Source: Calliphora vicina (Eukaryota > Arthropoda > Insecta > Diptera > Calliphoridae). From it: a DNA stretch of 64,000 nt. The notes beneath the pieces were generated by a model that was given only the letters and a program-made list of their open reading frames with translations, was not told the origin of the DNA and ran no database searches. The DNA lies in assembly GCF_958450345.1 (NCBI RefSeq), contig NC_088780.1:170916726-170980725 (forward strand), in the 5' to 3' direction. Position 1 is the first letter of the stretch; the number at the start of each line of letters is the position of its first letter. The translations under genes and the position numbers were made by a program. This document shows positions 1 through 12,187 of the stretch, in pieces.

Positions 1-1530
1 CAATGGTCTATTCGACTATGCTATTTTTATTTTTGCATATAAACTGTTAAAAAAAAGTTATTGCCCTAATGTACATATAAAAAACGGAAATGAATGCATT
101 CATTTATACATATAAACACTTACGTAATTAAGAATGTATGCGTACGTTATGCATGAATATTTAATTGTTTTATTTAACCGCATTAATCATATGACAATAT
201 GTATATTAATACATACATATGTATGTATGTATGTATGTACATTCATACATCCAAACAAGTCTACATTTGTATTTGCAATAAAAATAAAATTAAAAAAACA
301 ATATTATAAATATAGTACATACTATAAGTATTTATATTTTAATTTTTATGACATGCCCCATGGAGAGAAATAAAATTGACACATTTAACGTATTAATAAA
401 AAAAAAAATAAAATATAAAAAATGCAAACTGTTATACACAGTAAAATATATACATCAATACATACAGACATCAATACATACAAATGTGTGTATGTATGTA
501 CACGTGAATTTAAATATGTACATGTTTTTTTTTTTGTTACTTTATTTTAATATAAAAATGTTTATTGAAACAAATTCCACACAATCACTCATTCACACAT
601 AAAACCACAAAATGACATTGAATTGTTCAATAAATGATTTTGTTACTTGTCACTGACATTTCAATATTAAACCAGGGCATGAAGAACTCAACTGAGTATG
701 GAATTTGTTTTGAAGAGAAAATATCTAAAGCGAAAAAACTGGTAAAAAATGTTTGTTTGACAGCTGCCAGATGATAGAGACAATGGATTTAAAAAGGGAA
801 AACAAAAAAAAAAAAAAAACATTCCAAAGTTTATTGTTTTTTATTTTTTTTGGAGATTATACATGAGGAAATACGAGTGGAAATATTTGTACATATATGT
901 ATCGCAACCATTTACACATGCACAAAGTTAAATTGCAATTGTTGTATAAATTTCGGTTGCAAATTGTTTTAATTACACTTAAGCTCAAACACTCTTACAT
1001 ACAATACAACAACAACAACAACAGATATCGTTTAATTCATTTTTCGCTTTAATACCTTTTTTTTGGGTTTTTCTTTTGTCGGAGAATGTAAATGAGGAAA
1101 ATGTTAAATAAAAAAACCCAAACACTTAATACGAGTATGAAATTCAATAAAATATACAATACATTCATACATAAATACTTTTTTATTTAAAAATATCTTG
1201 CAATTACATACGGAAAAATTAGAGAATTTCAAGACACTCAATTCCTTATTTCCTTAATACTTGTTAACTTAAATTTGTTTAGTATCGCTATGTAATTTTT
1301 CATATCGGTTAAATAACTGAGATATGTTTCCATACACGTAGCTAACAAATATGGTTCGGCATGTTTTCAACAACTAGAATGTATTCTTTGTAACAATATA
1401 TTGCTGTAGTACACAAATAATTGTTATATCAATTTAATTTAAACAGTATATTTGTTACGGTAAATTATGTTTTCAAGAATGATTTACTGAAACAATGATA
1501 ACTATGCAAACATAGATATATTATTTAATA
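1..1530. other. AT-rich non-coding stretch
   Basis: No gene or recognisable element is visible. The stretch holds poly-A/T runs, a short ATGT microsatellite near 208-240, and an ACA run near 1008-1023. Frames at 134-373 and 348-602 encode low-complexity, microsatellite-derived peptides and are not supported as genes. It is compatible with intron or intergenic DNA. Confidence 0.6.
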
Positions 1531-1560
1531 GCTGACCCGACAGACGTTGTCCTGTCCATA
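1531..1560 (-). mobile_element. Helitron-like 3' terminus (degenerate)
   Basis: Read on the minus strand, the sequence runs GGACAGGACAACGTCTG then TCGGGTCAGCTA. It matches 61161-61190 almost base for base; the last bases here are CTAT instead of CTAG. A terminus ending CTAG before a T is typical of Helitron-like rolling-circle elements. The block contains the short complementary pair GACA/TGTC, which could form the small terminal hairpin. Upstream on the minus strand lie a T-rich segment also resembling locus 2, then a nested MITE and the tandem array. Assignment to Helitrons is inference from the end motif; no Rep/helicase gene is present. Confidence 0.5.
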
Positions 1561-1681
1561 TTAAAAAAAATTTGAGAAGCAGTTTGAAATGGGTAAAAAT
1601 AGTTTTAAAAAAAAACGTATTGTTGAATGATAATTTTTATTCATATAGGTTTGATTTTACATTTGATTTTAACATATGTAC

Positions 1682-1906
1682 CAGGGCACACTTATAAAGG
1701 TGACTGCGATGAAACAGCAGATTATTTTTTTTATTCAGTTTGAATTGTCAATTCACTTGTGGTTGTTGTGGCGAAAAATACAACAAACCCAAAAGCAAAA
1801 ACAACAACAGGCAACTTTGACAGTTCACCTGCTTTTTAACAAAAACAAAATACCTGTTGTTTTTGTATTGTTGTAGTGATGCAGTCACCTTTCTAAGTGT
1901 GTCCTG
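1682..1906. mobile_element. hAT-type MITE, 225 bp
   Basis: The termini CAGGGCACACTTATAAAGG and, inverted, CAGGACACACTTAGAAAGG form imperfect terminal inverted repeats of about 26 bp. The 8-bp flanks are ATATGTAC on the left and AAATGTAC on the right, a 7 of 8 match. A CAGGG start, an 8-bp duplication, short length and no coding capacity fit a non-autonomous hAT element. The interior is rich in CAA/TTG runs and partly self-complementary. It lies between the Helitron-like terminus and the tandem array, so it probably inserted into that element. Confidence 0.75.
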
Positions 1907-1994
1907 AAATGTACAATGGTCATGGTCATAGAATAAAATATACATAGAAGCGTTACTGAGAGACATAAAACCTAAGTCTGTTCTCAAACAACTA

Positions 1995-4900
1995 AAAATG
2001 ATCACAGATCGACCTCAATTTCTTGATTAAACGCTTTTTGGGCAAATTTAGATATTTTTTCTTAATTAAACGCTTATTGGCTTATATTGAGTTTTTTTAT
2101 AAAAAACGATTTTTGTTCTGAAATGTGAGTGATCACAGATCACAGATCCTTTTCTCGATTAAACTCTTATCGGCCATGTTATTAGCGAATTTAGATATTT
2201 TGAGTTTTCATATAAAAAATCGATTTTTGGTCAGAAATATGAGTGATCACAGATCGAGTTCCTTTTCTTGATTAAACGCTTATTGGCCAAGTTATTAGCG
2301 ACATTAGATATTTTGAGTTTTTATATAAAAAATCGATTTTTGGTCAGAAATATGAGTGATCACAGATCGAGCTCCTTTCTTGATTAAACGCTTATTGGCC
2401 AAGTTATTAACAAATTTAGATATTTTGAGTTTTTATATAAAAATATCGACTTTTGGTCAAAATATGAGAAATCGATTTTAATCGATCGAAATATGAGTGA
2501 CTACAGATCGAGCTCGTTTTCTTGATTAAACTCTTATTGGCCAAGTTATTAGCGAAATTAGATATTTTGAGTTTTTATATAAAAAAAATCGATTTTTGGT
2601 CTGAAATACGAGTGATCACAGATCGAGCTCCTTTTCTTGATTAAAGGCGTATTGGGCAAGTTATTAGTGAATTTAGATATTTTGGTCAGAAATACGAGTG
2701 GACACAGATCGAGCTCGTTTTCTTGATTAAACGCTTAATAGCCAAGTTATTAGCGAATTTAGATATTTTGAGTTTTTATATAAAAAATCGATTTTTGCTC
2801 AGAAATATGAGTGATCACATTTCGAACTCGTTTTCTTGATTAAACGCTTATTGGCCAAGTTATTAGCGAATTTAGATATTTTGAGTTTTCATATAAAAAA
2901 ATCGATTTTTGGTCAGAAATACGAGTGATCACAGATCGAGTTCCTTTTCTTGATTAAACGCTTATTGGCCAAGTTATTAGCGAATTTAGATATTTTGAGT
3001 TTTCATATAAAAAATCGATTTTTGGTCAGAAATACGAGTGATCACAGATCGAGCTCGTTTTCTTGATTAAACGCTTATTGGCCAAGTTATTAACAAATTT
3101 AGATATTTTGAGTTTTTAATATGAGAAATCGATTTTAATCGATCGAAATATGAGTGACTACAGATCGAGCTCGTTTTCTTGATTAAACTCTTATTGGCCA
3201 AGTTATTAGCGAAATTAGATATTTTGAGTTTTTATATAAAAAAAATCGATTTTTGGTCTGAAATACGAGTGATCACAGATCGAGCTCCTTTTCTTGATTA
3301 AAGGCGTATTGGGCAAGTTATTAGTGAATTTAGATATTTTGAGTTTTCATAAAAAAATCGATTTTAATCGATCGAAATATGAGTGATCTTGATTAAACGC
3401 TTATTGGCCAAGTTATTAGCAAATTTAGATATTTTAAGTTTTTATATAAAAAATCGATTTTTGCTCAGAAATATAAGTGATCACATTTCGAACTCGTTTT
3501 CTTGATTAAACGCTTATTGGCCAAGTTATTAGCGAAATTAGATATTTTGAGTTTTTATATAAAAAAATCGATTTTTGGTCAGAAATACGAGTGATCACAG
3601 ATCGAGTTCCTTTTCTTGATTAAACGCTTATTGGCCAAATTATTAGCGAAATTAGATATTTTGAGTTTTTATATAAAAAAAATCGATTTTTAATCAGAAA
3701 TACGAGTGATCATAGATCGAGTTCCTTTTCTTGATTAAACGCTTATTGGCCAAGTTATTAGCGAAATTAGATATTTTAAGTTTTTATATAAAAAATCGAT
3801 TTTTGCTCAGAAATATAAGTGATCACAGATCGAGCTCGTTTTCTTGATTAAACGCTTATTGGCCAAGTTATTAGCGAAATTAGATATTTTGAGTTTTTAT
3901 ATAAAAAAATCGATTTTTGGTCAGAAATACGAGTGATCACAGATCGAGTTCCTTTTCTTGATTAAACGCTTATTGGCCAAGTTATTAGCGAAATTAGATA
4001 TTTTTAGTTTTCATATAAAAATATCGATTTTTGTCAAAATATGATAAATCGATTCGAAATATGAGTGACCACAGATCGAGCTCGTTTTCTTGATTAAACG
4101 CTTATTGGCCAAGTATAAATTTTCGATTTTAATCGATCGAAATATGAGTGATCACATTTCGAGCTCGTTTTCTTGATTAAACGCTTAATGGCCAAGTTAT
4201 TAGCGAAATTAGATATTTTGAGTTTTTATATAAAAAATCTAATTTTGATCAGAAATACGAGTGATCACAGATCGAGTTCCTTTTCTTGATTAAACGCTTA
4301 TTGATTTTTGATCAGAAATACGAGTGATCACAGATCGAGTTCCTTTTCTTGATTAAACGCTTATTGGCCAAGTTATTAGCGAAATTAGATATTTTGAGTT
4401 TTTATATAAAAAAATCGATTTTTGGTCAGAAATACGAGTGATCACAGATCGAGTTCCTTTTCTTGATTAAACGCTTATTGGCAAAGTTATTAGCGAAATT
4501 AGATATTTTAAGTTTTTATATAAAAAATCGATTTTTGCTCAGAAATATAAGTGATCACAGATCGAGCTCGTTTTCTTGATTAAACGCTTATTGGCCAAGT
4601 TATTAGCGAAATTAGATATTTTGAGTTTTTATATAAAAAAATCGATTTTTGATCAGAAATACGAGTGATCACAGATCGAGTTCCTTTTCTTGATTAAACG
4701 CTTATTGGCCAAGTTATTAGCGAATTTAGATATTTTGAGTTTTCATATAAAAAATCGATTTTTGGTCAGAAATACGAGTGATCACAGATCGAGCTCGTTT
4801 TCTTGATTAAACGCTTATTGGCCAAGTTATTAGCGAAATTAGATATTTTGAGTTTTTATATAAAAAAATCGATTTTTGATCAGAAATACGAGTGATCACA

Positions 4901-7900
4901 GATCGAGTTCCTTTTCTTGATTAAACGCTTATTGGCCAAGTTATTAGCGAAATTAGATATTTTAAGTTTTAATATAAAAAATCGATTTTTGCTCAGAAAT
5001 ATAAGTGATCACAGATCGAGCTCGTTTTCTTGATTAAACGCTTATTGGCCAAGTTATTAGCGAAATTAGATATTTTGAGTTTTTATATAAAAAAATCGAT
5101 TTTTGGTCAGAAATACGAGTGATCACAGATCGAGTTCCTTTTCTTGATTAAACGCTTATTGGCCAAGTTATTAGCGAATTTAGATATTTTGAGTTTTCAT
5201 ATAAAAAATCGATTTTTGGTCAGAAATACGAGTGATCACAGATCGAGCTCGTTTTCTTGATTAAACGCTTATTGGCCAAGTTATTAGCGAAATTAGATAT
5301 TTTGAGTTTTTAGCGAAATTAGATATTTTAAGTTTTTATATAAAAAATCGATTTTTGCTCAGAAATATAAGTGATCACAGATCGAGCTCGTTTTCTTGAT
5401 TAAACGCTTATTGGCCAAGTTATTAGCGAATTTAGATATTTTTTAGTTTTCATATAAATTTTCGATTTTAATCGATCGAAATATGAGTGATCACATTTCG
5501 AGCTCGTTTTCTTGATTAAACGCTTATTGGCCAAGTTATTAGCGAAATTAGATATTTTGAGTTTTTATATAAAAAAATCGATTTTTGATCAGAAATACGA
5601 GTGATCACAGATCGAGTTCCTTTTCTTGATTAAACGCTTATTGGCCAAGTTATTAGCGAATTTAGATATTTTGAGTTTTCATATAAAAAATCGATTTTTG
5701 GTCAGAAATACGAGTGATCACAGATCGAGCTCGTTTTCTTGATTAAACGCTTATTGGCCAAGTTATTAGCGAAATTAGATATTTTGAGTTTTTATATAAA
5801 AAAATCGATTTTTGCTCAGAAATATAAGTGATCACAGATCGAGTTCCTTTTCTTGATTAAACGCTTATTGGCCAAGTTATTAGCGAAATTAGATATTTTG
5901 AGTTTTTGTATAAAAAAATCGATTTTTGCTCAGAAATATAAGTGATCACAGATCGAGCTCGTTTTCTTGATTAAACGCTTATTGGCCAAGTTATTAGCGA
6001 AATTAGATATTTTGAGTTTTTATATAAAAAAATCGATTTTTGATCAGAAATACGAGTGATCACAGATCGAGTTCCTTTTCTTGATTAAACGCTTATTGGC
6101 CAAGTTATTAGCGAAATTAGATATTTTAAGTTTTAATATAAAAAATCGATTTTTGCTCAGAAATATAAGTGATCACAGATCGAGCTCGTTTTCTTGATTA
6201 AACGCTTATTGGCCAAGTTATTAGCGAAATTAGATATTTTGAGTTTTTATATAAAAAAATCGATTTTTGGTCAGAAATACGAGTGATCACAGATCGAGTT
6301 CCTTTTCTTGATTAAACGCTTATTGGCCAAGTTATTAGCGAATTTAGATATTTTGAGTTTTCATATAAAAAATCGATTTTTGGTCAGAAATACGAGTGAT
6401 CACAGATCGAGCTCGTTTTCTTGATTAAACGCTTATTGGCCAAGTTATTAGCGAATTTAGATATTTTGAGTTTTCATATAAAAAAGCGATTTTTGATCAG
6501 AAATACGAGTGATCACAGATCGAGTTCCTTTTCTTGATTAAACGCTTATTGGCCAAGTTATTAGCGAAATTAGATATTTTAAGTTTTTATATAAAAAATC
6601 GATTTTTGCTCAGAAATATAAGTGATCACAGATCGAGCTCGTTTTCTTGATTAAACGCTTATTGGCCAAGTTATTAGCGAAATTAGATATTTTGAGTTTT
6701 TAGCGAAATTAGATATTTTAAGTTTTATATAAAAAATCGATTTTTGCTCAGAAATATAAGTGATCACAGATCGAGCTCGTTTTCTTGATTAAACGCTTAT
6801 TGGCCAAGTTATTAGCGAATTTAGATATTTTTTAGTTTTCATATAAATTTTCGATTTTAATCGATCGAAATATGAGTGATCACATTTCGAGCTCGTTTTC
6901 TTGATTAAACGCTTATTGGCCAAGTTATTAGCGAATTTAGATATTTTGAGTTTTCATATAAAAAATCGATTTTTGATCAGAAATACGAGTGATCACAGAT
7001 CGAGCTCGTTTTCTTGATTAAACGCTTATTGGCCAAGTTATTAGCGAATTTAGATATTTTTTAGTTTTCATATAAATTTTCGATTTTAATCGATCGAAAT
7101 ATGAGTGATCACATTTCGAGCTCGTTTTCTTGATTAAACGCTTATTGGCCAAGTTATTAGCGAATTTAGATATTTTGAGTTTTCATATAAAAAATCGATT
7201 TTTGATCAGAAATACGAGTGATCACAGATCGAGTTCCTTTTCTTGATTAAACGCTTATTGGCCAAGTTATTAGCGAAATTAGATATTTTAAGTTTTAATA
7301 TAAAAAATCGATTTTTGCTCAGAAATATAAGTGATCACAGATCGAGCTCGTTTTCTTGATTAAACGCTTATTGGCCAAGTTATTAGCGAAATTAGATATT
7401 TTGAGTTTTTATATAAAAAAATCGATTTTTGGTCAGAAATACGAGTGATCACAGATCGAGTTCCTTTTCTTGATTAAACGCTTATTGGCCAAGTTATTAG
7501 CGAATTTAGATATTTTGAGTTTTCATATAAAAAATCGATTTTTGATCAGAAATACGAGTGATCACAGATCGAGTTCCTTTTCTTGATTAAACGCTTATTG
7601 GCCAAGTTATTAGCGAATTTAGATATTTTGAGTTTTCATATAAAAAAATCGATTTTTGATCAGAAATACGAGTGATCACAGATCGAGCTCCTTTTCTTGA
7701 TTAAACGATTATTGGCCAAGTTATTAACAAATTTAGATATTTTGAGTTTTTATATAAAAATATCGACTTTTGGTCAAAATATGAGAAATTGATTTTAATC
7801 GATCGAAATATGAGTGACCACAGATCGAGCTCGTTTTCTTGATTAAACTCTTATTGACCAAGTTATTAGCGAATTTAGATATTTTGAGTTTTTATATAAA

Positions 7901-8165
7901 AAAATTGATTTTTGGTCAGAAATACGAGTGATCACAGATCGAGCTCCTTTTCTTGATTAAACGTTTATTGGCCAAGTTATTAGCGAATTTAGATATTTTT
8001 TAGTTTTCATATAAATTTTCGATTTTAATCGATCGAAATATGAGTGATCACAGATCGAGCTCGTTTTCTTGATTAAACGCTTATTGGCCAAGTTTTTAGC
8101 GAATTTAGTGATCACAGATCGAGCTTCTTTTCTTGACTAAACACTTATAGGCCAAGTTATTAGTG
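1995..8165 (+). repeat. ~113-bp tandem repeat array (satellite-like), ~6.2 kb
   Basis: About 55 head-to-tail units of roughly 110-116 bp can be followed by eye. Landmarks in each unit are GATCACAGATCGAG, TTGATTAAACGCTTATTGG, CCAAGTTATTAGCGAA, TTAGATATTTTGAG and AAAATCGATTTTTG. Two main flavours alternate, with GAGCTCGTTTTC or GAGTTCCTTTTC after the GATC block. Some units carry a substituted segment TTTTAATCGATCGAAATATG, and others are truncated. Shared truncation junctions recur at a fixed distance (about 1,390 bp between 5311 and 6701), so there is higher-order amplification. No open frame runs through it. A second array with the same unit in opposite orientation lies at 58152-59006. Confidence 0.95.
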
Positions 8166-8525
8166 TATCGATTGATCATGAAGAAAAATAAAATAGTACT
8201 AGGATCGCTTGGTGGTCGAAAAGTCTTTTTACCACTTTTATGGAAATAATTTTGAAATTTTTATATTGTGCATATCTATAGAAAATAACCTTCTAAACCA
8301 TATATGTTTCATCAATATTGGTGGACAATAACATACTTAAAAGTGTACCACAAAAAAACGTGAGGCCTATTTATATATATATATTTATATATAAGATTTA
8401 TACTTAATAAACGTGTCTTCGAAAGTTTCTATTTTGATTCCCTGTAGTACATTCCCATGTATTACAGGGAATTAAGTCTTAATGGATTTCCCCTTAAACA
8501 AAAAATTGAATGTTATAAATACATA
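8166..8525. other. Array flank, non-coding
   Basis: No gene is visible. A small hairpin lies at about 8437-8472: ATTCCCTGTAGTAC pairs with GTATTACAGGGAAT across an 8-nt loop, with one mismatch. A short TA-rich run occurs near 8370-8395. The junction with the tandem array is abrupt, near GTGTATCGATTGATCATG. Confidence 0.5.
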
Positions 8526-8529
8526 TTAA

Positions 8530-9029
8530 CCCGACAATTCCCAGTGTCACCTACAGGTGACAAAGATTAACGGTAGTTTTAAACATAGAAACAGATATCA
8601 CTGATAAATATTGATATTATTTATATACAGACAAGATCCTGTTTTATATCTGATTTTATTTTGGCAACGCTAGAATTTTATTAACTAGGGGATTTTTAAA
8701 AATCTTTAAGCAGTGTTTTTGATTTTAACATACTGGTGTGTGTCTTATGATAAATAAGTTGTGATAAAAATGCCAAACGGGTATGAATCACAATAATTTT
8801 TTTTAATAAATACTGCTAGATATTCAGGCTAACAATGTGAGCAAGTATTTTTAGAAAATTATTTTTTTTCTGCCCAGTGTCACCTATAGGTGACCCCGCT
8901 ATAAAGTCGCAACTAGCTATATATTTTTTTTATTTTAAACTTATTTATAGTGTAAACTAGACGTATTTTTACTATTTTTAATAAAAACAAATTTTTTCTC
9001 CCTTTGGCGAGGGTATGGGAATTGCCGGG
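8530..9029. mobile_element. piggyBac-type MITE, 500 bp
   Basis: The ends are CCCGACAATTCCCA and, inverted, CCCGGCAATTCCCA, a 13 of 14 match. They are flanked directly by TTAA at 8526-8529 and 9030-9033. TTAA duplication with CCC-starting termini is the hallmark of piggyBac-superfamily elements. No transposase frame is present, so it is non-autonomous. Inside, GTCACCTACAGGTGAC (8546-8561) and GTCACCTATAGGTGAC (8879-8894) occur as near-identical palindromic motifs in direct orientation; they could be transposase-binding sites, but that is inference. Confidence 0.75.
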
Positions 9030-9033
9030 TTAA

Positions 9034-9661
9034 AGAGAATATGAAACATATGACACTGTATGTAATTTCATTTTATTTTCTCCGTCTTCTCCCCCGGTAA
9101 AATTACGTAAATGTTACATTCATTCATTCAATCAATCGTTCATACTTCATATTGTTGGATCGTATTTAATTTGCATGCGTAATTTTATTATTTTCATTAT
9201 TTTTGTTACTGCATATCGTTTTGTTATTATTACAATTTTAAATTTATATTCGTTGTATTTGTATTATACATGTGATTGAGATGTCAATTTCATTATGTTT
9301 TGTTATATTTTACATGCACTACACTATGTATATACATATATACATACATACATAGATATATATATGTAATACTGTATATGTATGTGTACTATTTTAAATA
9401 ATGTTGATAAGTATTTGTGTATTCAATTACATAAACCGTTTACAAATGGAGTAAAAAAGAAAAATACAAACATATTTGCAATGTATGCATTTATTACGAG
9501 TGTATTTATAATTCATGCATTAGTGGTTTGGGCATAAAATTAAGATATTATTTTTATTTAGTTAATTGATGCAAATATTAATATTGATATGATTTGACAA
9601 AAAATTTAGATATTTATTTAAATAAATCTTTACAAATTTAGTATTATTCTTAGATTTAAAG
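9034..9661. other. AT-rich non-coding stretch
   Basis: No gene or element is recognised. It contains CATT/ATTC runs near 9117-9140 and an ATACAT/TATATG microsatellite near 9327-9390. Confidence 0.5.
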
Positions 9662-10825
9662 TTGATTATTGTACTTGAATTCAAATACAACGATTCTAAC
9701 GACTGGTTTAAAGTTGCAGAATGCTTCTCACCCTTTCTGTTTTATGTTAACAATAGTTTATTATTAACATAGCTGTGGAACATACAAAATTGAATAAAAG
9801 CTTTGAGTTGAGTATTATTTGTAAGTATGACAACAGCAAATGATTAAGCTGCTAACACTAACATCGAAAGCTCTACAAATCGAATATACTAGTTTTAAGA
9901 TCATTGTAGAAATATAGCTTTCAAGAAGTATCTAGATCATAAATGGGGGTAGTGCACTAATTTTGCAGTTTGCACTAATACTTAGTGATAGTGCAAAATT
10001 AGTGCAATCATTTTGTTCATATTTAGTGCTGAGTTGGAAATTAGCAGCCTCACTAAACATTAGTGATAGTGAGTTAAAAAATTTTGCACTCAAAATTAAA
10101 TTAGTTGATTTAAAAAAATGCAATCATTAGTTTATTGCAACATTTTTGTATGCACTAATTTGAGTGCAACTTCAAATTGTGCACTAAATTTTTAAGTTCA
10201 AAATGGTTTAAGTTTATTCCTGTACAATTTACTAATTTAAAACTTAAGACTAATATTTCATTAAAAATAACAAAAAAATATTTAAAATTTTTATTTTTCG
10301 AATTTGGATTCAATAATTTCATACCACTCATTTTTTAAAATTTAGTGATAGTGTGTTTAATGCAGCCTTTTTTTGATTGCAGGTTAAAATTTTGCACTAA
10401 TTAATTATAGATTTTTGCACTAAATCTTCGTTTAGTGATAGTTAAAAAATTATCACTATCACTATTTTTTTAGTGCTAGTTAAAAAATGTGAATTATCAC
10501 TAAAGCTGATAAAAAATAGTGCAAACTAAATTTTTTGCAATTTTAGTGAGTGATAGTGCAATGCTGATTTCAATCAACATTTAGTGCCGTGAGAACACCA
10601 GTGAGACATTCTAATTTGAAGCATCTTTAAGTAAAGTCATCAACTGCATTACCTGTGTATACTTGTACATTATAAATTGTGTGTATTTCTGCGAATTTAT
10701 AAACGTGTATAATTTAAATAAATAAAGAGTTGTTACAATTTTATACTTCTAAAATGCTTTTATTTGCAATCAAAAGTATCCGGTTTATTTAAAGCAAATA
10801 GACCAACGTTTTTAAAACAATATTT
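9662..10825 (+). mobile_element. Degenerate LTR, split by an insertion
   Basis: Blocks match the solo LTR at 16082-16687: ACTTGAATTCAAATA near the start, then in the last third TTGTACATTATAAA, GAATTTATAAACGTGTATAA, AATAAATAAAGAGTTGTTAC and ATCAAAAGTATCCGG. The LTR is interrupted at about 9944-10598 by the TTAGTGATAGT-rich insert. The AATAAATAAAG block looks like the R-region polyadenylation signal. Terminal bases are degraded and no target duplication could be identified. No internal retrotransposon genes are present. Confidence 0.65.
9944..10598. repeat. TTAGTGATAGT/TGCACTAA-rich insert
   Basis: About 650 bp densely filled with variants of TTAGTGATAGTG and its partner TGCACTAATTTT on both strands. 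Possible ends are GTAGTGCACTAA and, inverted, CTCACGGCACTAA, but they are too degenerate for a firm boundary or target duplication. It sits inside the LTR copy at 9662-10825, so it inserted after that LTR. The 63-codon minus-strand frame inside it is a by-product of the repeat. Confidence 0.6.
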
Positions 10826-12187
10826 TTCAAAATATGTTTGTATATTCCTTATACATACATATGTATGTATATTGCAGATAATACATTAAAATTTTACCCA
10901 CGTTATTCCTATTATAAAAGAACTATTTGTGTTGGAAATATACAAATATAGTGTTATCCATACAAAATTTTATATTTGTCCAATTCACAACGTAGTTGTA
11001 TGTTGTACGTTGTGTGATACAACTATTGTGGTTGTGAACACAAATTTTGAGAAATCGTAAGTTTACCTTGTCAATCCTTGAAACTGCCAAAAGAAGAAGA
11101 TCACAACAAACCATTCCGAAGTCTATTAATATGTAAAATTAATAATGCAAGCGAACTAATGTCTGCATTGTGTAAAAATTAAAATATTTGATAATTAAAT
11201 AAATCAACTGATTTCAGTGTTACCGTTTGGTTGTTATTAAGCTAATTTTTTTTGTTTATGTATAAATATGAACATATATAATAACACTCCTACTTGTTAA
11301 AGGTTTAAAGAATGTGGATTTTTTTTTTAAATTTTCCCAAAAATTAATAATCTATCCTTAATTGCCTTTTATGAGAACTGTAACCACATGTACAAATATG
11401 ATGGGATCAGTGTACAACTGAATTTAGATTTATTGGTGACAATATTAAATTCAGCAAAATTGAATTTTACGTAAACATGAATTGCTTTCAAAACATATAA
11501 TACATGCTCGTAACTTTTAATAAAAAATATTAAAATGTTAAACATTGTACAAATATAAAAGGCACATTATTTTAATGCCGGAGCATTTGTTGCAGTTTAG
11601 CAAATAGTCCTTGTAATAAGTTCAATATCCTTTTGGTCTAAATACCATATCCAATCAAACATTTAAACCCTCAAAGAACCCAATAGACACGTTTGAGGAT
11701 AATTTCAATTTGATTATCCCGGTCGTACAGAAGGGACCATCATCAAGCTGCCATTATTCATTGCATTCAAAATAATTTCGCAAAACTTTTGCAATATTTT
11801 TTTACACACTTTTACCACTTCAAACACAATCTACAAAATATTTATTTGTATACTATGTATCTATTTATTTGTTGCATCATTTACCCAAAACTATCACAAT
11901 TTCCTATATCTGTTGTATTCACACAGTTATATACAAACTCACTAATACCAACATGCATAACTATATTTTACTGTTTGATATTCCCAATAAACATTGCGCT
12001 TGGCTGCCAAATTGAAAATGATTTTATCTAAGAAAATTTTCATTTCACACCAAATTGAGGAGATCTTATTTTTCATATTGTTAAGAATTTGCATTAGAGA
12101 TTTGAATTTAACGGTCTGTAGCGACTGCCAGCTACATTCATCGTATTTATATACATGTCCATTAGTAGAAGCTTCTACTTATCAACA
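10826..12187. other. Non-coding stretch between two LTR copies
   Basis: No gene is recognised. Short ATACAT repeats occur near 10850-10870. A perfect 16-bp palindrome AGTAGAAGCTTCTACT lies at 12164-12179, immediately before the next LTR fragment. Short frames at 10923-11114, 11789-12031 and 11994-12194 have no recognisable features. Confidence 0.5.

Noticed and set aside
1995..8165. Regularly spaced repeats that could suggest a CRISPR array
   Set aside because: Units are ~113 bp, directly adjacent, and lack unique spacers; the host is eukaryotic. It is a tandem satellite.
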